Shown here: piece by piece, positions 37,679 to 48,210 of the stretch
How positions within the stretch are numbered: position 1 is the first letter of the stretch
How the letters are laid out: each line of letters begins with the position of its first letter
From: Entonaema liquescens
Taxonomy: Eukaryota; Ascomycota; Sordariomycetes; Xylariales; Xylariaceae
Direction of reading: 5' to 3'
Length of the DNA stretch: 64,000 nucleotides
Assembly (NCBI GenBank): GCA_902805475.1
Contig: CADCSX010000023.1
Coordinates: 868,001 to 932,000, forward strand
Program-made: the position numbers and the translations under genes
The notes under the pieces: generated by a model
Seen by the model: only the letters and a program-made list of their open reading frames with translations
The model's database searches: none
What the model was told of the DNA's origin: nothing

Positions 37679-37867
37679 CATCCGGATCCACGGTGCTTCA
37701 TCAAGATCGTGGTCTGGTACTCCCAGATGAGCGATCAAGAGCTGGGAGTGAACACCCACATCGGAAACGACGGCATAGGGAGATACATTGAGTTCACGGG
37801 CGAGGAGAACGAGGAATACCTCTACATTCCCTCAGATCCTTCTACAGCGTTGTTCCTTATCTATTGA
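37679..37867 (+). pseudogene. Possible 3'-exon relic of an unidentified gene
   Basis: An open stretch ending in TGA encodes a well-balanced peptide with segments such as WYSQMSDQELGVNTHIGNDG and EYLYIPSDPSTALF. Its residue composition looks protein-coding, unlike chance frames nearby. No family is recognised and no start codon or partner exon is evident. It may belong with the methyltransferase relic about 200 bp upstream. Confidence 0.3.
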
Positions 37868-37969
37868 TTCCGCTAGTCCGATCGTCAAATTTCGTCTCCT
37901 TCCGTTTCTTCCAGTATCTATAAAAATAACGCGACAGATGTAGCCTCAACTACGGATAGAATACCACAG

Positions 37970-38197
37970 CTAGCCACGCTTGGGGGCGGTGGACGATGAC
38001 TGCGCCGCAGCAGCCATAGCCCGTTCAGAAGCAGCTCGGAGGTCATCCCTGGCGACACTGAACTCGCGGGCTATCTGCCGCTTCTGATCGTTGGACAGGG
38101 ACCAATCGTTCTTCGCAGCCTGACGAATTGCCGAGATCTCGTCAAATTTTGCCTGGTAATCCCCTACAGTAAGCGTATCGGCTCGATCGATAGGCAT
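37970..38197 (-). CDS. Small charged helical protein, 75 aa
   Basis: The frame runs minus from ATG at 38197 (MPIDRADTLTVGDYQAKFDE) to a stop at 37970. It is rich in Ala, Asp, Arg and Glu, has no signal peptide or membrane segment, and looks fully helical, ending in an Ala/Ser-rich tail and PKRG. In-frame codons continue upstream to 38359, but that part looks like leader sequence. The gene is divergent from the GPI-anchored protein gene, about 0.7 kb apart. Composition suggests a real small protein; no family is recognised. Confidence 0.5.
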   Translation of the reverse strand: MPIDRADTLTVGDYQAKFDEISAIRQAAKNDWSLSNDQKRQIAREFSVARDDLRAASERAMAAAAQSSSTAPKRG

Positions 38198-38908
38198 GGT
38201 GGTGAGGTGAATTAGCTTGGGATACGCAGGGAGGTGTAATTGATTAGGAGCGAAACTTGGCAGGGGTGGGGGATGGCCTCCTTTATATAACATTAACTGT
38301 AGGTAGCAAGCGCCGGAAGAGACCACTGCGAGACTAACGGTCTTTGGTGAGTGGCTCACGTGAAGTTGTTAAGAATGAATAAGACCAAAGAAAAGGAGTA
38401 GAGACCTGATATGATAACGAAATAACATTAGACGCTAAACTTAATTGATAGCTTCGGTTTGACACCGACGCGCCGAAGTTTAGCCCGAATTGACAAGGAC
38501 CGTACCCCCTTGTCACAGGTCGAATTCAGGGGAGAGAGCGAGCGAGAGCGTACCTATCTTTTTACGGTCTGCGGCGCGCGATCCTTCCTTCACCTTCAAC
38601 AACCTCCATCGTACCTCTTTTTTCCCCGTCTTTTAGAAACTTGCAGTCATTCCTTACGCTGCAGTCTCGTCACTCATTTTTCACTGTTATTAGTCATTCA
38701 TTAATCTATTAACCTTAGACAATCTCTGCAAATAGCATCAACCTTTCCCCCGATCGATTCGGTCCCAATCACCTCGGCGCGTTGCGAATTTAGAAATCCC
38801 GTGTTTCAGCTTCAGCTTCAGCTTTGCATTTTTCTATCGCCAGATTCCTCCCCCCCAAACGACTTGTTTCAATTCTTCTCGAGTGATTTCGATACTATAT
38901 CCGTCAAC
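38198..38908. promoter_or_regulatory. Divergent promoter region
   Basis: It separates two divergent genes. The right 350 bp is pyrimidine-rich on the + strand, as is usual for fungal 5' UTRs. No specific site can be named with confidence. Confidence 0.4.
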
Positions 38909-39585
38909 ATGCGTGCTTTCTTCGCCATCTTCACTGCCATTCTGGCGTTCGTCCAGGTTGCCGCTGCTATTCCCCCGGCCTGTCTGTTGGCTGCCCTTGG
39001 GTACGTTAGTTCTGGGTCTGGTTCGAGCTGTGGCTAGCTGGGAGCAATATCTATGCGATTTATGGTCGGGATAACAGGACTAATTTGATTGCGATTGTAC
39101 AGTGTTCAGGACAACCCATCCGACTTGAAGGCGGTCTGTGGTGACCTCCAGCATGCCATCCAGGGCAATTTGACCAGCAACTGCCACAAGGATACCCTCC
39201 CCGAGGCTTACAAGGTCTACTCCTCCAAATGCTTGGAGCAGGGTGTTACCGTTGCTAAGCTTCCCACCTCGACCTCTTCCGCTCACTCCAGCACCGGCAC
39301 TGCCTCTGCCTCTGCCACTGGTGTTAGCTCCGTATCTGCTTCTGCTACTCCTACCAGTGACTCGACTGTTAACACTGGAGAAAACGGATCCGACAGCAGC
39401 TCTGCTACGTGAGTATCTTATGCCACCATTATCTATGTATATTTTACTAATTGCCCTTGATCAGTGAGTCCAGCAGCTCTGCTGTCCCTACTGGAAATGC
39501 TGGCATGGCCACAGAGCCTAAGCCTTTCCTCTTCGCTGCCGCCGCACTTCTAGCCACGGGATTGACCAGCGTCATCTTTTTGTAA
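38909..39585 (+). CDS. GPI-anchored cell-surface protein with a four-Cys domain
   Basis: Exons 38909-39000, 39103-39408 and 39465-39585 give 172 aa. A signal peptide (MRAFFAIFTAILAFVQVAAA) is followed by a small domain with four Cys (PPACLL, AVCGD, SNCHK, SKCLE) that resembles half of a CFEM-type domain. Then comes a long Ser/Thr/Ala-rich stretch likely to be O-glycosylated. The C-terminus (FLFAAAALLATGLTSVIFL) is a typical GPI-attachment signal. Introns are 102 and 56 nt. Family role: cell-wall or plasma-membrane surface protein; no enzymatic motif is seen. Calling it true CFEM would need eight Cys, which are not present. Confidence 0.8.
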
Positions 39586-39832
39586 GCGACATGCTGAGGA
39601 AGCAGTGATGAGGAGTGATGGATGCATTGCGTCTAGGAGGTGGTTGATTTAGAATTGTCTCAAGCGCGTTTATACCCCCAATTCCCACGGGCTCAGGTGA
39701 ACTAGTTAGACTCGCATCTTGGGTAGCAGACAGAAGAAGCCCTGAAAAGGGTTATCAATCAATACCATCTGTCTGGCCTTGATTTTAAATATAGATGGAT
39801 ATTTGTACTATACAATTGAGTGTTTATTTTAT

Positions 39833-40888
39833 TTACTCTTCGAGTAACGTGCTATCTTCTAGCTCGTCTAAGAGCTTCTCTTCCAAGAGTTTCATTAGCC
39901 CTTCATCTCTAAGGAGGTTGGCTTTATTTTCCTCCCACTTTAGCCACGCTGCGCCTTGCAGGAGACTATCCGTTAAGTCGTCCAGTTTTCGCGATCCGGC
40001 ATCAGGTATCAAATCTTCTACGTCACTCGATTTCTTCCGAGTGCGTGTTAGCTTCGAACGGAACCACTTGACAGTATCCTCCGTCTCCCGACTCGCAGGC
40101 AGGATAATCTCACTTCCTGATTTTTCTGCTAGCCAACCCGTTAGGACGCTGATCTTATGTTTTTTGCTGTTCAGCAACTTGGTTTTCTTCGGCACCTCCC
40201 CCTCGACTGTCTTAGCAGTCCGACTACTTCTCTTCTTCAGAGCTTCCTCGCTCGTCATCGGTGGCGCGGGCCAGAACCGCGTGACCCTGTTAGGTGCCAT
40301 GGACACCATCTCGCCATCCCAATGGCCTAATTCCTTCAGCGTACGTAACGACGCGTGTAGCATGGCTTCCAGCGTATTTACGCGGAGCGTCCATTCCTGG
40401 ACTGCCGAGGCGCCTTGACTACGCCATCGCTGCCGCTCGATGAGCACGTGCGTCGGCTTTAGAGGGAGTACATCATGCCTTACCAGCCGGTCTGTCGCGA
40501 TGGCGAGCGAGGCAGGACTGTACCGATCCGGGTCCTCGATTCCTTCCTCCTCGGGATCTAGGAGCTCCCGACGCTGCCACTTGTGGAGATGAATACGCGG
40601 CGGCCGGCGCAAGTCCTCGACCATCAGGGCCGCGGACGAGAACTTTTTGATCGGCGCGGCAGACGTTATAAAACTGAATCCCAGATTGCGGATTCCTAGA
40701 TCTATGCTCAGAATGCGCCGGGAGTCTTTGGTCCCGGGTCGTTGAATCGGACGAGCTCGGCTCAGGGCGATGAGCCGCTCGACAAGATCTGATTTTCTGC
40801 CGGAGGTCTTTTCGCCGCATAGGGAGGCGAGTTGTTTTAGATGCTTGCTCTTGAAATGGGGTAGGAGGATTTCTAGTTTTGACGACAT
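39833..40888 (-). CDS. cce1: Mitochondrial Holliday-junction resolvase (Cce1/Ydc2 type)
   Basis: Intronless, 351 aa. An N-terminal SAP-like helical motif (about residues 5-42) is followed by an RNase-H-like fold. The first catalytic Asp is in LSIDLGIRNLGFS (Asp63), the Glu in HVLIERQRWRSQG (Glu151), and the C-terminal acidic cluster is KLDDLTDSLLQGAAWLKW. These are the hallmark motifs of yeast Cce1 and fission-yeast Ydc2. Family role: cleavage of four-way junctions in mitochondrial DNA, needed for mtDNA segregation. No canonical mitochondrial presequence is obvious, as in some family members. It is divergent from the glutathione reductase gene 1.6 kb away. Confidence 0.9.
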   Translation of the reverse strand: MSSKLEILLPHFKSKHLKQLASLCGEKTSGRKSDLVERLIALSRARPIQRPGTKDSRRILSIDLGIRNLGFSFITSAAPIKKFSSAALMVEDLRRPPRIHLHKWQRRELLDPEEEGIEDPDRYSPASLAIATDRLVRHDVLPLKPTHVLIERQRWRSQGASAVQEWTLRVNTLEAMLHASLRTLKELGHWDGEMVSMAPNRVTRFWPAPPMTSEEALKKRSSRTAKTVEGEVPKKTKLLNSKKHKISVLTGWLAEKSGSEIILPASRETEDTVKWFRSKLTRTRKKSSDVEDLIPDAGSRKLDDLTDSLLQGAAWLKWEENKANLLRDEGLMKLLEEKLLDELEDSTLLEE

Positions 40889-42465
40889 GGTGGTGTATAG
40901 GTTAAGTATCTAGGTAATTATCCCACACGCATAGCGTTAACCAGCCCGCCGACTCCTATCTCAGCTCCCAAGCCATGAGTAGATACCTATAGGATAAATG
41001 AGATATAGTTAACAATGTTCTTCTTTAACCACCCAAGAGGCCAATGGGTCCCTCCGAGTATGATCTATCGGATCGGAGCTAATGATAGGACTATTACGAA
41101 GAAGTATAAAAAAAAAAAAAAAAGGACTTTCGAAGTATACGTTACGCTAACTCATGAAGTTTTCATAATCGGTACATAGGTACATACTAGGAGCACTTGT
41201 GCTTACATGTCATAGATCACGTGATCATGTTAGAAGTAGTAGACAAACGAGCTCTCATTATTTGAACTTTAATTATAATCTTAGGTGCATATAAGATTCC
41301 AAAGGTGATACACCTTTATTCGGAAGATCATCTCGGCTGCTTCTAAAGTTCGCGGTAACAGCGTCGTCGATAGTTAGGTATCCCATGTAGTAGAGAGGGC
41401 AATGCGCATAGAAGATATATGTCACCGGCTTAGAATCTGTCAAATGAATTTATAGTGAGATATATCTAGGTATCCTTATAAAAAGTTGTATTCCTCTTAG
41501 TAACATTCTACTTGTTCGTTTATATGCGAGACTCCACTTTCCTATAAAGACATGATACGAATCTATGATAGGTCGAGTATCGATGAAGATCCAGTTCGTT
41601 TGATATCGACAGTCTTATTTGCTTATACTAAAAAGTACAAGACTCGCATAGTCGAATTGATACCAATTGGTTCTATTGACAGCAAATATGTATCTGTGTG
41701 ACCTCAGGTGCAGTAGGTGAACTTAGGCGGTTTGCGTATCTTGCTCACATGCTATTTGGAATACCGACAGGGTCTTGATTGGATATAAATGTTTTTATAT
41801 TATGTTTCTCTGACTCTTTACACATTTACCAAGGCCTATTCGAAGGCTTGCAGTTGCTAATGATGTGAAGCTAAGTATAAATTGTATACCTAGTTACAGA
41901 GAAGTCTTATAAGAATAGAGAGATGGCTTGCAGAATGTGTGGATCCGTAAGGAAGCTAAAACGCTAACATGTTCAAGGATTTGTCAATGACTCCAACGCG
42001 GTAGCGCGGAACGGCGCACTTTAAAAATAGAGGTGTGTGTGTGTTGGATCCGGCCAGCCGGTGCTTATTGATCACCGGTCGAGCTCCGAGATTTTAGTAA
42101 CTAGCTTTCTTCGCTGTTCTTGGATAGCGTAATGAGCACCATGATTCGTCTATCTTAGTAATCCCATTTACTTTCTTCAGCATGTAAGTTAGCAGTAAGT
42201 TGCCTATCCGGGATATTGCTGATTGCAAATTCGCCGTTAGAAATTCGCCGCAGTCTCCGCTATCCCCAGCCCTACGGGCGTATTATCTGATCCCGCGACT
42301 TTGCATTGCATTGAATCTCCATTAGTAGTATTATTATTCTTTTTTTGCCCTTTTCGCTCATCCCGCAAGGTCTCCCATATAAGACGTCATTCCCCTCCAC
42401 CCCGCCATTCCTTTTCGTTTTTTTTTTTTTTTCCTTTCTTTTTCTCCGTTGGAGTAAGCAGGTCA
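40889..42465. promoter_or_regulatory. Divergent region between cce1 and glr1
   Basis: It is 1.6 kb without a supported gene. It contains a poly(A) run at 41108-41123, a 12-bp palindrome GATCACGTGATC at 41215-41226 (a CACGTG E-box core), two TTAGTAA boxes close to glr1, and a T-tract at 42418-42432 in the probable glr1 leader. No other feature is seen. Confidence 0.5.
42094..42161 (+). promoter_or_regulatory. Two Yap1/AP-1-like sites (TTAGTAA) upstream of glr1
   Basis: TTAGTAA occurs at 42094-42100 and 42155-42161; its reverse complement TTACTAA is the known Yap1 response element of yeast. Yap1-type factors control glutathione reductase genes in yeast, so the placement about 310-370 bp before the start is plausible. 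Chance occurrence in A/T-rich DNA cannot be excluded. Confidence 0.4.
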
Positions 42466-44104
42466 ATGCAAGCAATTGGGTTATTTGGTCGCATATCGGC
42501 TGCTACTGTGACCTTAAAATCTCCATCTGCTTTTGCTTCTAGATCCAGGACGGCCACCTCGCGAATAGCTTCACTTTCTAAACATTTCTCCACCACACCG
42601 CGCATCATGGCTCCTATATCTAAGGAAACCGACCTTCTGGTCATTGGTGGTGGAAGCGGGGGTCTTGGTTGCGCGCGTATGGCGAGCGCCAAGTTCGGTG
42701 CGAAAGCTATGATCGTCGAAGCCATGCGCCTCGGTGGTACATGTGTGAACGTTGGGTACTGTAACCCCTCTATACTACCCCATTGAGTAATTAAAAAAGA
42801 AAAAGCAGGAAGAAAAATGCTAATATTAGGTTTGCTATAGTTGTGTACCTAAAAAGGTCACCTTCAATGCCGCCGCCCTCGCCGAGGCTATCCACGACTC
42901 CAAAGCTTACGGCTTCTCAGTCCAAGAAACAAAGCCATTTGACTTCACCACATTCAAGCACAAGCGAGACGCTTATATCAAGCGATTAAACGGTATCTAC
43001 GAGCGGAATCTCGCCAACGACAAGGTGGAATATGTACATGGGTGGGCGAAGCTGCTAAATAAGAACGAGGTCGAGATAACGTTGGACGACGGCTCAAAAA
43101 CTACCGTGCGCGCCAAGAAGATCCTCATAGCTGTAGGCGGCGAGCCGACGAAGCCGTCATCCGAAATCCCCGGCGCCGAGTACGGTACAAATAGCGATGG
43201 CTTCTTCGATATCGACGTACTGCCCAAAAAGGTCGCCTTAGTAGGTGCCGGGTACATCGCCGTCGAATTTGCGGGAATGTTCAACGCCCTAGGAACCGAG
43301 ACGCACTTGTTCATCCGGCATAAGACCTTTTTGCGCAACTTCGACCCTATGATCCAGGAGGGCGTTACCAACGAATACGAGCGACTCGGTGTGCACGTGC
43401 ACAAAGAATCCAGCCAGAATAAGATCGAGAAGGATCCCAGCACCGGCAAGCTCACGATACACTATAAGGATAGCAACGGCGAGAGCAAGCTCGAGGGCGT
43501 GGATCACTTGATCTGGGCTATTGGCCGTACTCCCATGACCAAGAATATCGGCCTAGAGGAGGCCGGCGTTAAGCTCGATGAGAAGGGCTACATCGTCACG
43601 GACGAGTACCAGAACACGTCCGTAGACAACATCTACGCACTAGGCGACGTATCCGGCCGCGTGGAACTAACCCCCGTAGCCATCGCCGCCGGCCGACGTC
43701 TCTCCGAGCGCCTGTACGGCGGGGAGCAATTCAAAACAACACGCATCGACTACGACAACGTGCCGTCGGTGGTGTTCGCGCACCCGGAAGTCGGCAGCAT
43801 CGGGCTGACAGAACCGCAAGCGGAGGAGAAATACGGCAGGGAAAACCTGAAGGTGTACAAGACGAGCTTCACGGCCATGTACTACGCGATGATGGAGCCC
43901 GAGGACAAGGCGCCGACCAAGTACAAGGTGATCTGCGCGGGGCCCGAGGAGAAGGTCGTCGGCCTGCACATCATGGGCCTCGGCTCCGGCGAGATGCTCC
44001 AGGGCTTCGGCGTCGCCGTCAAGATGGGCGCTACCAAGAAGGACCTCGACTCGTGCATCGCTATCCACCCCACGAGCGCGGAGGAGCTCGTTACCCTGAA
44101 GTGA
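42466..44104 (+). CDS. glr1: Glutathione reductase
   Basis: Exons 42466-42755 and 42841-44104, 517 aa from the first ATG. The intron falls inside the redox-active disulfide motif, between the codons for its two Cys. The FAD motif is VIGGGSGGLGCAR (61-66) and the active Cys pair is GGTCVNVGC (Cys93 and Cys98). The NADPH-binding site is ALVGAGYIAVEFAGM, and the C-terminal HPTSAEE carries the catalytic His. The first 47 residues are rich in Arg and Ser with almost no acids and look like a mitochondrial presequence. A second ATG at 42607 (Met48, MAPISKE) would give a 470-aa cytosolic form. Family role: NADPH-dependent reduction of GSSG to GSH in both compartments. Two Yap1-like boxes lie upstream. 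Confidence 0.95.
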
Positions 44105-45157
44105 TGGGGGTGCGAGCGAGGGGATCTAACGATGTTATATAGATAGAGAAAGCAAAAAAAAAAGAAAAAAAAGCAGAAAGAAAAGAATAGGGTCTTGATA
44201 CCCGGTAGATAACGAATGCATGATATAGAATCGGCTCAATAGATGCTCCTCCATGACACGAATAACTCTATCATATATCTTAGTAGTATAACTCCGAAAC
44301 CTGACTGTAGAGCAACAACCTCAAACATCGTAAGCTGAATGTAAGGGGAAAAAAGGAGAACACCCTCGGTCGCTGATTATTACTCACCCTGGCAAGTTCA
44401 ATATTGTATATGACTGCATTAGCTTCTTACGAGGGTATAACGTTGGCATTTTATATGTTGGTGTCAGCACTCTCTACGCCTCATTTATGTACCTTCCCCC
44501 CTGGATGCCCTGCGTTAGGAAGTTAGAAAAGACGAGAGGATCACGCGCGACAAAGCAAACTACTAACAGTACTCGGCTTGTGATACCTTCTTTCGAGTTC
44601 ATGGGGCACAGATTATTACTGGAAGCACTAGATACCTAGCTAACTATGGCCGAAGCTTCCGAACGGTACGGGTTGCGCTTGCAATGATGCTAATAAATTC
44701 AGTTTTCATGGCAATATCAATAACATCAACACGATAACAAGCAATAGAGATCATATACACAAGAGACAGATGAAGCGGAGCACATGTAAACCAGATTTTT
44801 GATTGGTATTCAGACATTATAATTGACACATGGTCACATTATTGGGTAACGCCGGTTACTCGAGTCGGTCGAGCTGTTCCGGGATAAAAGATCATCGTAA
44901 CCACCTGCCAATGCCCCTGATCCCCTGTAACGCCGAATACGGTGAATGACTCCTTGCTCTTTTGTCTTTCACACCGTGCCTTTATACAACAGATTTATAC
45001 CAATACCTCATTCTCGTGGGGGATTCCGTGCGGAATCCCGCTATGTATTCATGCTGGACTACTGAGTAAGTAACCAGAGTAGGGCCCAGGCTCCATGGCT
45101 CGTATGCCATGGGATGCCATAACGAGCAAATTATCGGTAGGAAACGGCTCGCCTTGA
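44105..45157. other. Intergenic between convergent glr1 and sog2
   Basis: No gene is supported; a 61-codon minus-strand frame (44644-44829) is chance-like. An A-rich run (about 44153-44184) follows the glr1 stop. Two short inverted repeats lie near the sog2 stop. Confidence 0.5.
45020..45112. terminator. Two adjacent hairpins between convergent genes
   Basis: GGGATTCCG (45020-45028) pairs perfectly with CGGAATCCC (45031-45039) around a TG loop. CCATGGC (45093-45099) pairs with GCCATGG (45106-45112) around six bases. They sit just past the sog2 stop codon. A role in 3'-end formation is only a possibility, because fungal mRNA ends are not normally set by hairpins. Confidence 0.3.
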
Positions 45158-48100
45158 CTAGAATGCGGGCTTGTTTCCACCATTAAGCCGATAGGAATTC
45201 AGAGGACCAGAGCCTCCGTTGGGGCTCAACATATTTGATAACCCCTGACGATCTTCCTGCGAGGACGTAGTGGAAGAGAATGACGAGTTGAGCGACGTAG
45301 AAGTACTATTCATCGTCGCAGAACGAGACATTGCCAATGCTCCCATGGATGACAATAATGCGTCGGCACGTTCGAAAACGTTTCCGTTGAACACGTTAGA
45401 GAGCGACGCGCTCTGGGGAGTTGATGGCACAGTTGCCTGTACAGCCGGCCCAAGAGCAGCGCTCTGAGGTGTCATAGGCATCTGCATTTGGCCGACCCCA
45501 GAACTAGACGAATAGTGACTCGGCGAATAGTGGGTAGGTCCATCGCTGATATTATTAGTATGTCGGAGGAGGTATGCCCACGGGGAAGTCATTATAAGTT
45601 GGTTGGTCTCCTTGATGCTAATTTGAATGGGCCGTAATCTCGTCCTGATATCTAACGGGAATGTGATTTGGTCCATAGATGCCTTCAGCCTGCTTCCGAA
45701 TTCGGCCCAAGAATCAATAAAACTTTTGTAGAGACTCCAAAAGAGGGGATCTGTTCTGACACCAGGTTCCTTAAGCTTAATAAGGGACAACCGGTCCTTC
45801 AAGCGTTCAGTATCGGCAATCGAAATTGAACACTTGGCGACAAGACCCTTCCAGCAGCGAATTATACGTTCCGGAGCTCGTTGGTTTTCTGCATTGCGCC
45901 GATAGGCGAGAAATTGCTGATTAATACCGGGGAGGATACGCATGGCAAGCTCTGACGATTTCTGTAACGATAAAAAGATCCTCTCGAACAATCGCTCGTC
46001 TGCGGTAAAGTCGGGATATCTCATATCTCCATTTGAAGATGCGAACGATTCCCCCGACCGCGGCGTGGCCGACGTAATTTGTGCCATCCGGCCCGTACCG
46101 TTTATATAGGGAATTGACACGTCCGTCGCTACTCGAAGATTGGCGTGGTTATGATTCAAGACTCTAGGCCGCGGTTGACTACCTATGTTAGGTCGGTCTA
46201 TTGTAGGCGTCATGGAATTGTCTTGGGGATGAATTCTGATTGTGTCCTCGATCCTTCCTTGCTGGTATCCCTGACTGAACACGGGTGAGTTTGTAGCGGC
46301 GGAGATCTCGTTAGCGGTAATACGAAGTTCCATGATGCTGTGATATAGTAACATCATCATCGTGCGGATATATCGTGGGTCTCCGTTATCAACAATAGTA
46401 TTCATATTGTTCAAAAGGAGTGAACAAATATGGCTATAGGCATTAATCAAGGTCAGAACTGCCCTTTGAACGTTCTCGTTCTCACGCGGTGTATTATAAG
46501 GGCCGTTTTCTACAGCAAATTCGTGCTTCTGGATCTCCTGTTCCAACTGCTCAATGTGGAAATTAGTGTTGTAGAAGACTATCTCGAGGCTTGACCGCTT
46601 GGTTGTGCCATCATTTGTGAGCCTTGTAAAAAGTTGTATCGTTGGATGAATCTGGAAGATTGCATAGAGGATACCTTTCGCAGATTCGATGATAGGATCA
46701 AAAATCTTTGATTCTCGTCTTTGCTCCGGTAAGACGGACAGACGTCTCACGTAGTTTGGCCGGTGAAGCAGAGGTTCTGCTGGACTTGTAGAGGTTCCGT
46801 TGGGATTCAAGTGGCCCGTCATTGACGAACCATGACTTAATCCTCGGTAGTGGCTGAATCTATTGTTCGCCTGGCCTTCTTCTAATGTCCCAAGCTCAGT
46901 CGGTTTTCTGGACACAATTCCCATGCGCCTATTCCGGTCTGATGGCCGCTCAGCTCTCGGTGCCTGCAATAACGTTTCGCTGTTCGATCTTAGCCTCTCA
47001 TTGGGATTGCCGATGGTAAGAGGCATAACACCAGGCCTGCGGATAGCCGTATTCTGCTGAGAGAGGCCTCGAGCATGTGATCGTGAAGGTATAGGTGGCG
47101 GTCGGAGTATGGCTGGGGATCTCATATCTGACACATCGCTGCCGTTCACCCGAATGGGGAATCGGCCGCTAACTACTCTTCTGATAGGCATTCGAGGTGT
47201 TTCTATTCCGTCGCTGAGCTCATCTCCGCCATTCTCACCCTCCTTATCTCTTGCATTCATGCTTTGCGCCTTTTGCTTCAGAAACTTCTTGATATGTACC
47301 GTAACTGCGAGTTCCGTTATTTCACTCTTTTCCAGGAAACCTTCACTCGGAGGACTGCTCGCTTGAACCTGCAATATCTCCTTTGGAGGAAACCTGATAT
47401 CGTTACCAGCTAGTCTCAGCATTTGCAATGAGACCATATCAGCCAAACAGAGTGGGAGCTCCTCTATCCGATTCATTTGCAACGCTAGTACTTTAAGTGA
47501 ACTTAATTTTGAGAGTTCGGGTGGTAGAATCCGGATTTTGTTCTTCCCCATGTCTAATATTTCGAGTGACTTGATATCGCAAAGCTAAAACATGTGTGAG
47601 ACAAACATTTACATAGTTAGAAAGGAGGATATAATTACCGATAAGGGAAACTCCCTAATTTGGTTAGCTCTAAGGTTAAGATATCGCAAATGTGTACATT
47701 CCGAAAATCTGGCCGGTAGAGTCGCCAACTTGTTATGTGAGAGGGCCAATCTGTACAAGACCAGACACATCAGTATGCTATTATGCTACTCATTGATGGG
47801 GTAGAGACTAACCGTTCCAATTCATTTTTTATTATGTCCACTACTTCATCTGGCAATGCCTGGATATTTCTCCTGCTAAGATCAATAGTAACACCTGGCT
47901 TAAGTTCGGTACTGACACCGCTCGCCTCGGCAGCCTGCGTCTCGTTTTCTTGTAAGGCACTAGACATTGCTTCTCTAGCGAGGGCAATGACCTGGCCGGG
48001 GGAGAGGGGGCCCTTCGTGGACAACATCGAGCTGGAGCTACTGCTGGCAGACGTATTGAATTGGTCGGGGATTGGGGGAGGCGGTGGGAGAGGCAATGCG

Positions 48101-48210
48101 GTTGTGGGAGGACCTCGTCTCATTCCCGGTGGTAGGCTCGTGGGTAAATTTCTTGAGGTCGACTGGGGCTGCAAGACGGTGGCAGCCATGCCGCCTAAAG
48201 CAACATCCAT
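45158..48210 (-). CDS. sog2: Sog2, leucine-rich-repeat protein of the RAM signalling network
   Basis: Three exons on the minus strand: 47813-48210, 47639-47750 and 45158-47584, with introns of 62 and 54 nt, giving 978 aa. After a Pro-rich N-terminus, leucine-rich repeats run from IDLSRRNIQALPDEV through LALSHNKLATLPARF, YLNLRANQIREFPLS and LDMGKNKIRILPPEL to LRLAGNDIRFPP. The repeats are spread over the three exons and continue cleanly across both splice sites. The rest is a long Ser/Arg/Pro-rich linker followed by a helical Sog2-type domain beginning near KIFDPIIESAKGILYAIF. Family role: scaffold for the NDR kinase Cbk1 (COT1 in filamentous fungi) in polarised growth and cell separation. A second in-frame Met lies at 48189. 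Confidence 0.88.

Noticed and set aside
37486..37704. 72-aa minus-strand frame opposite the relic region
   Set aside because: The + strand peptides nearby look more protein-like and contain a known motif; the minus frame has none.
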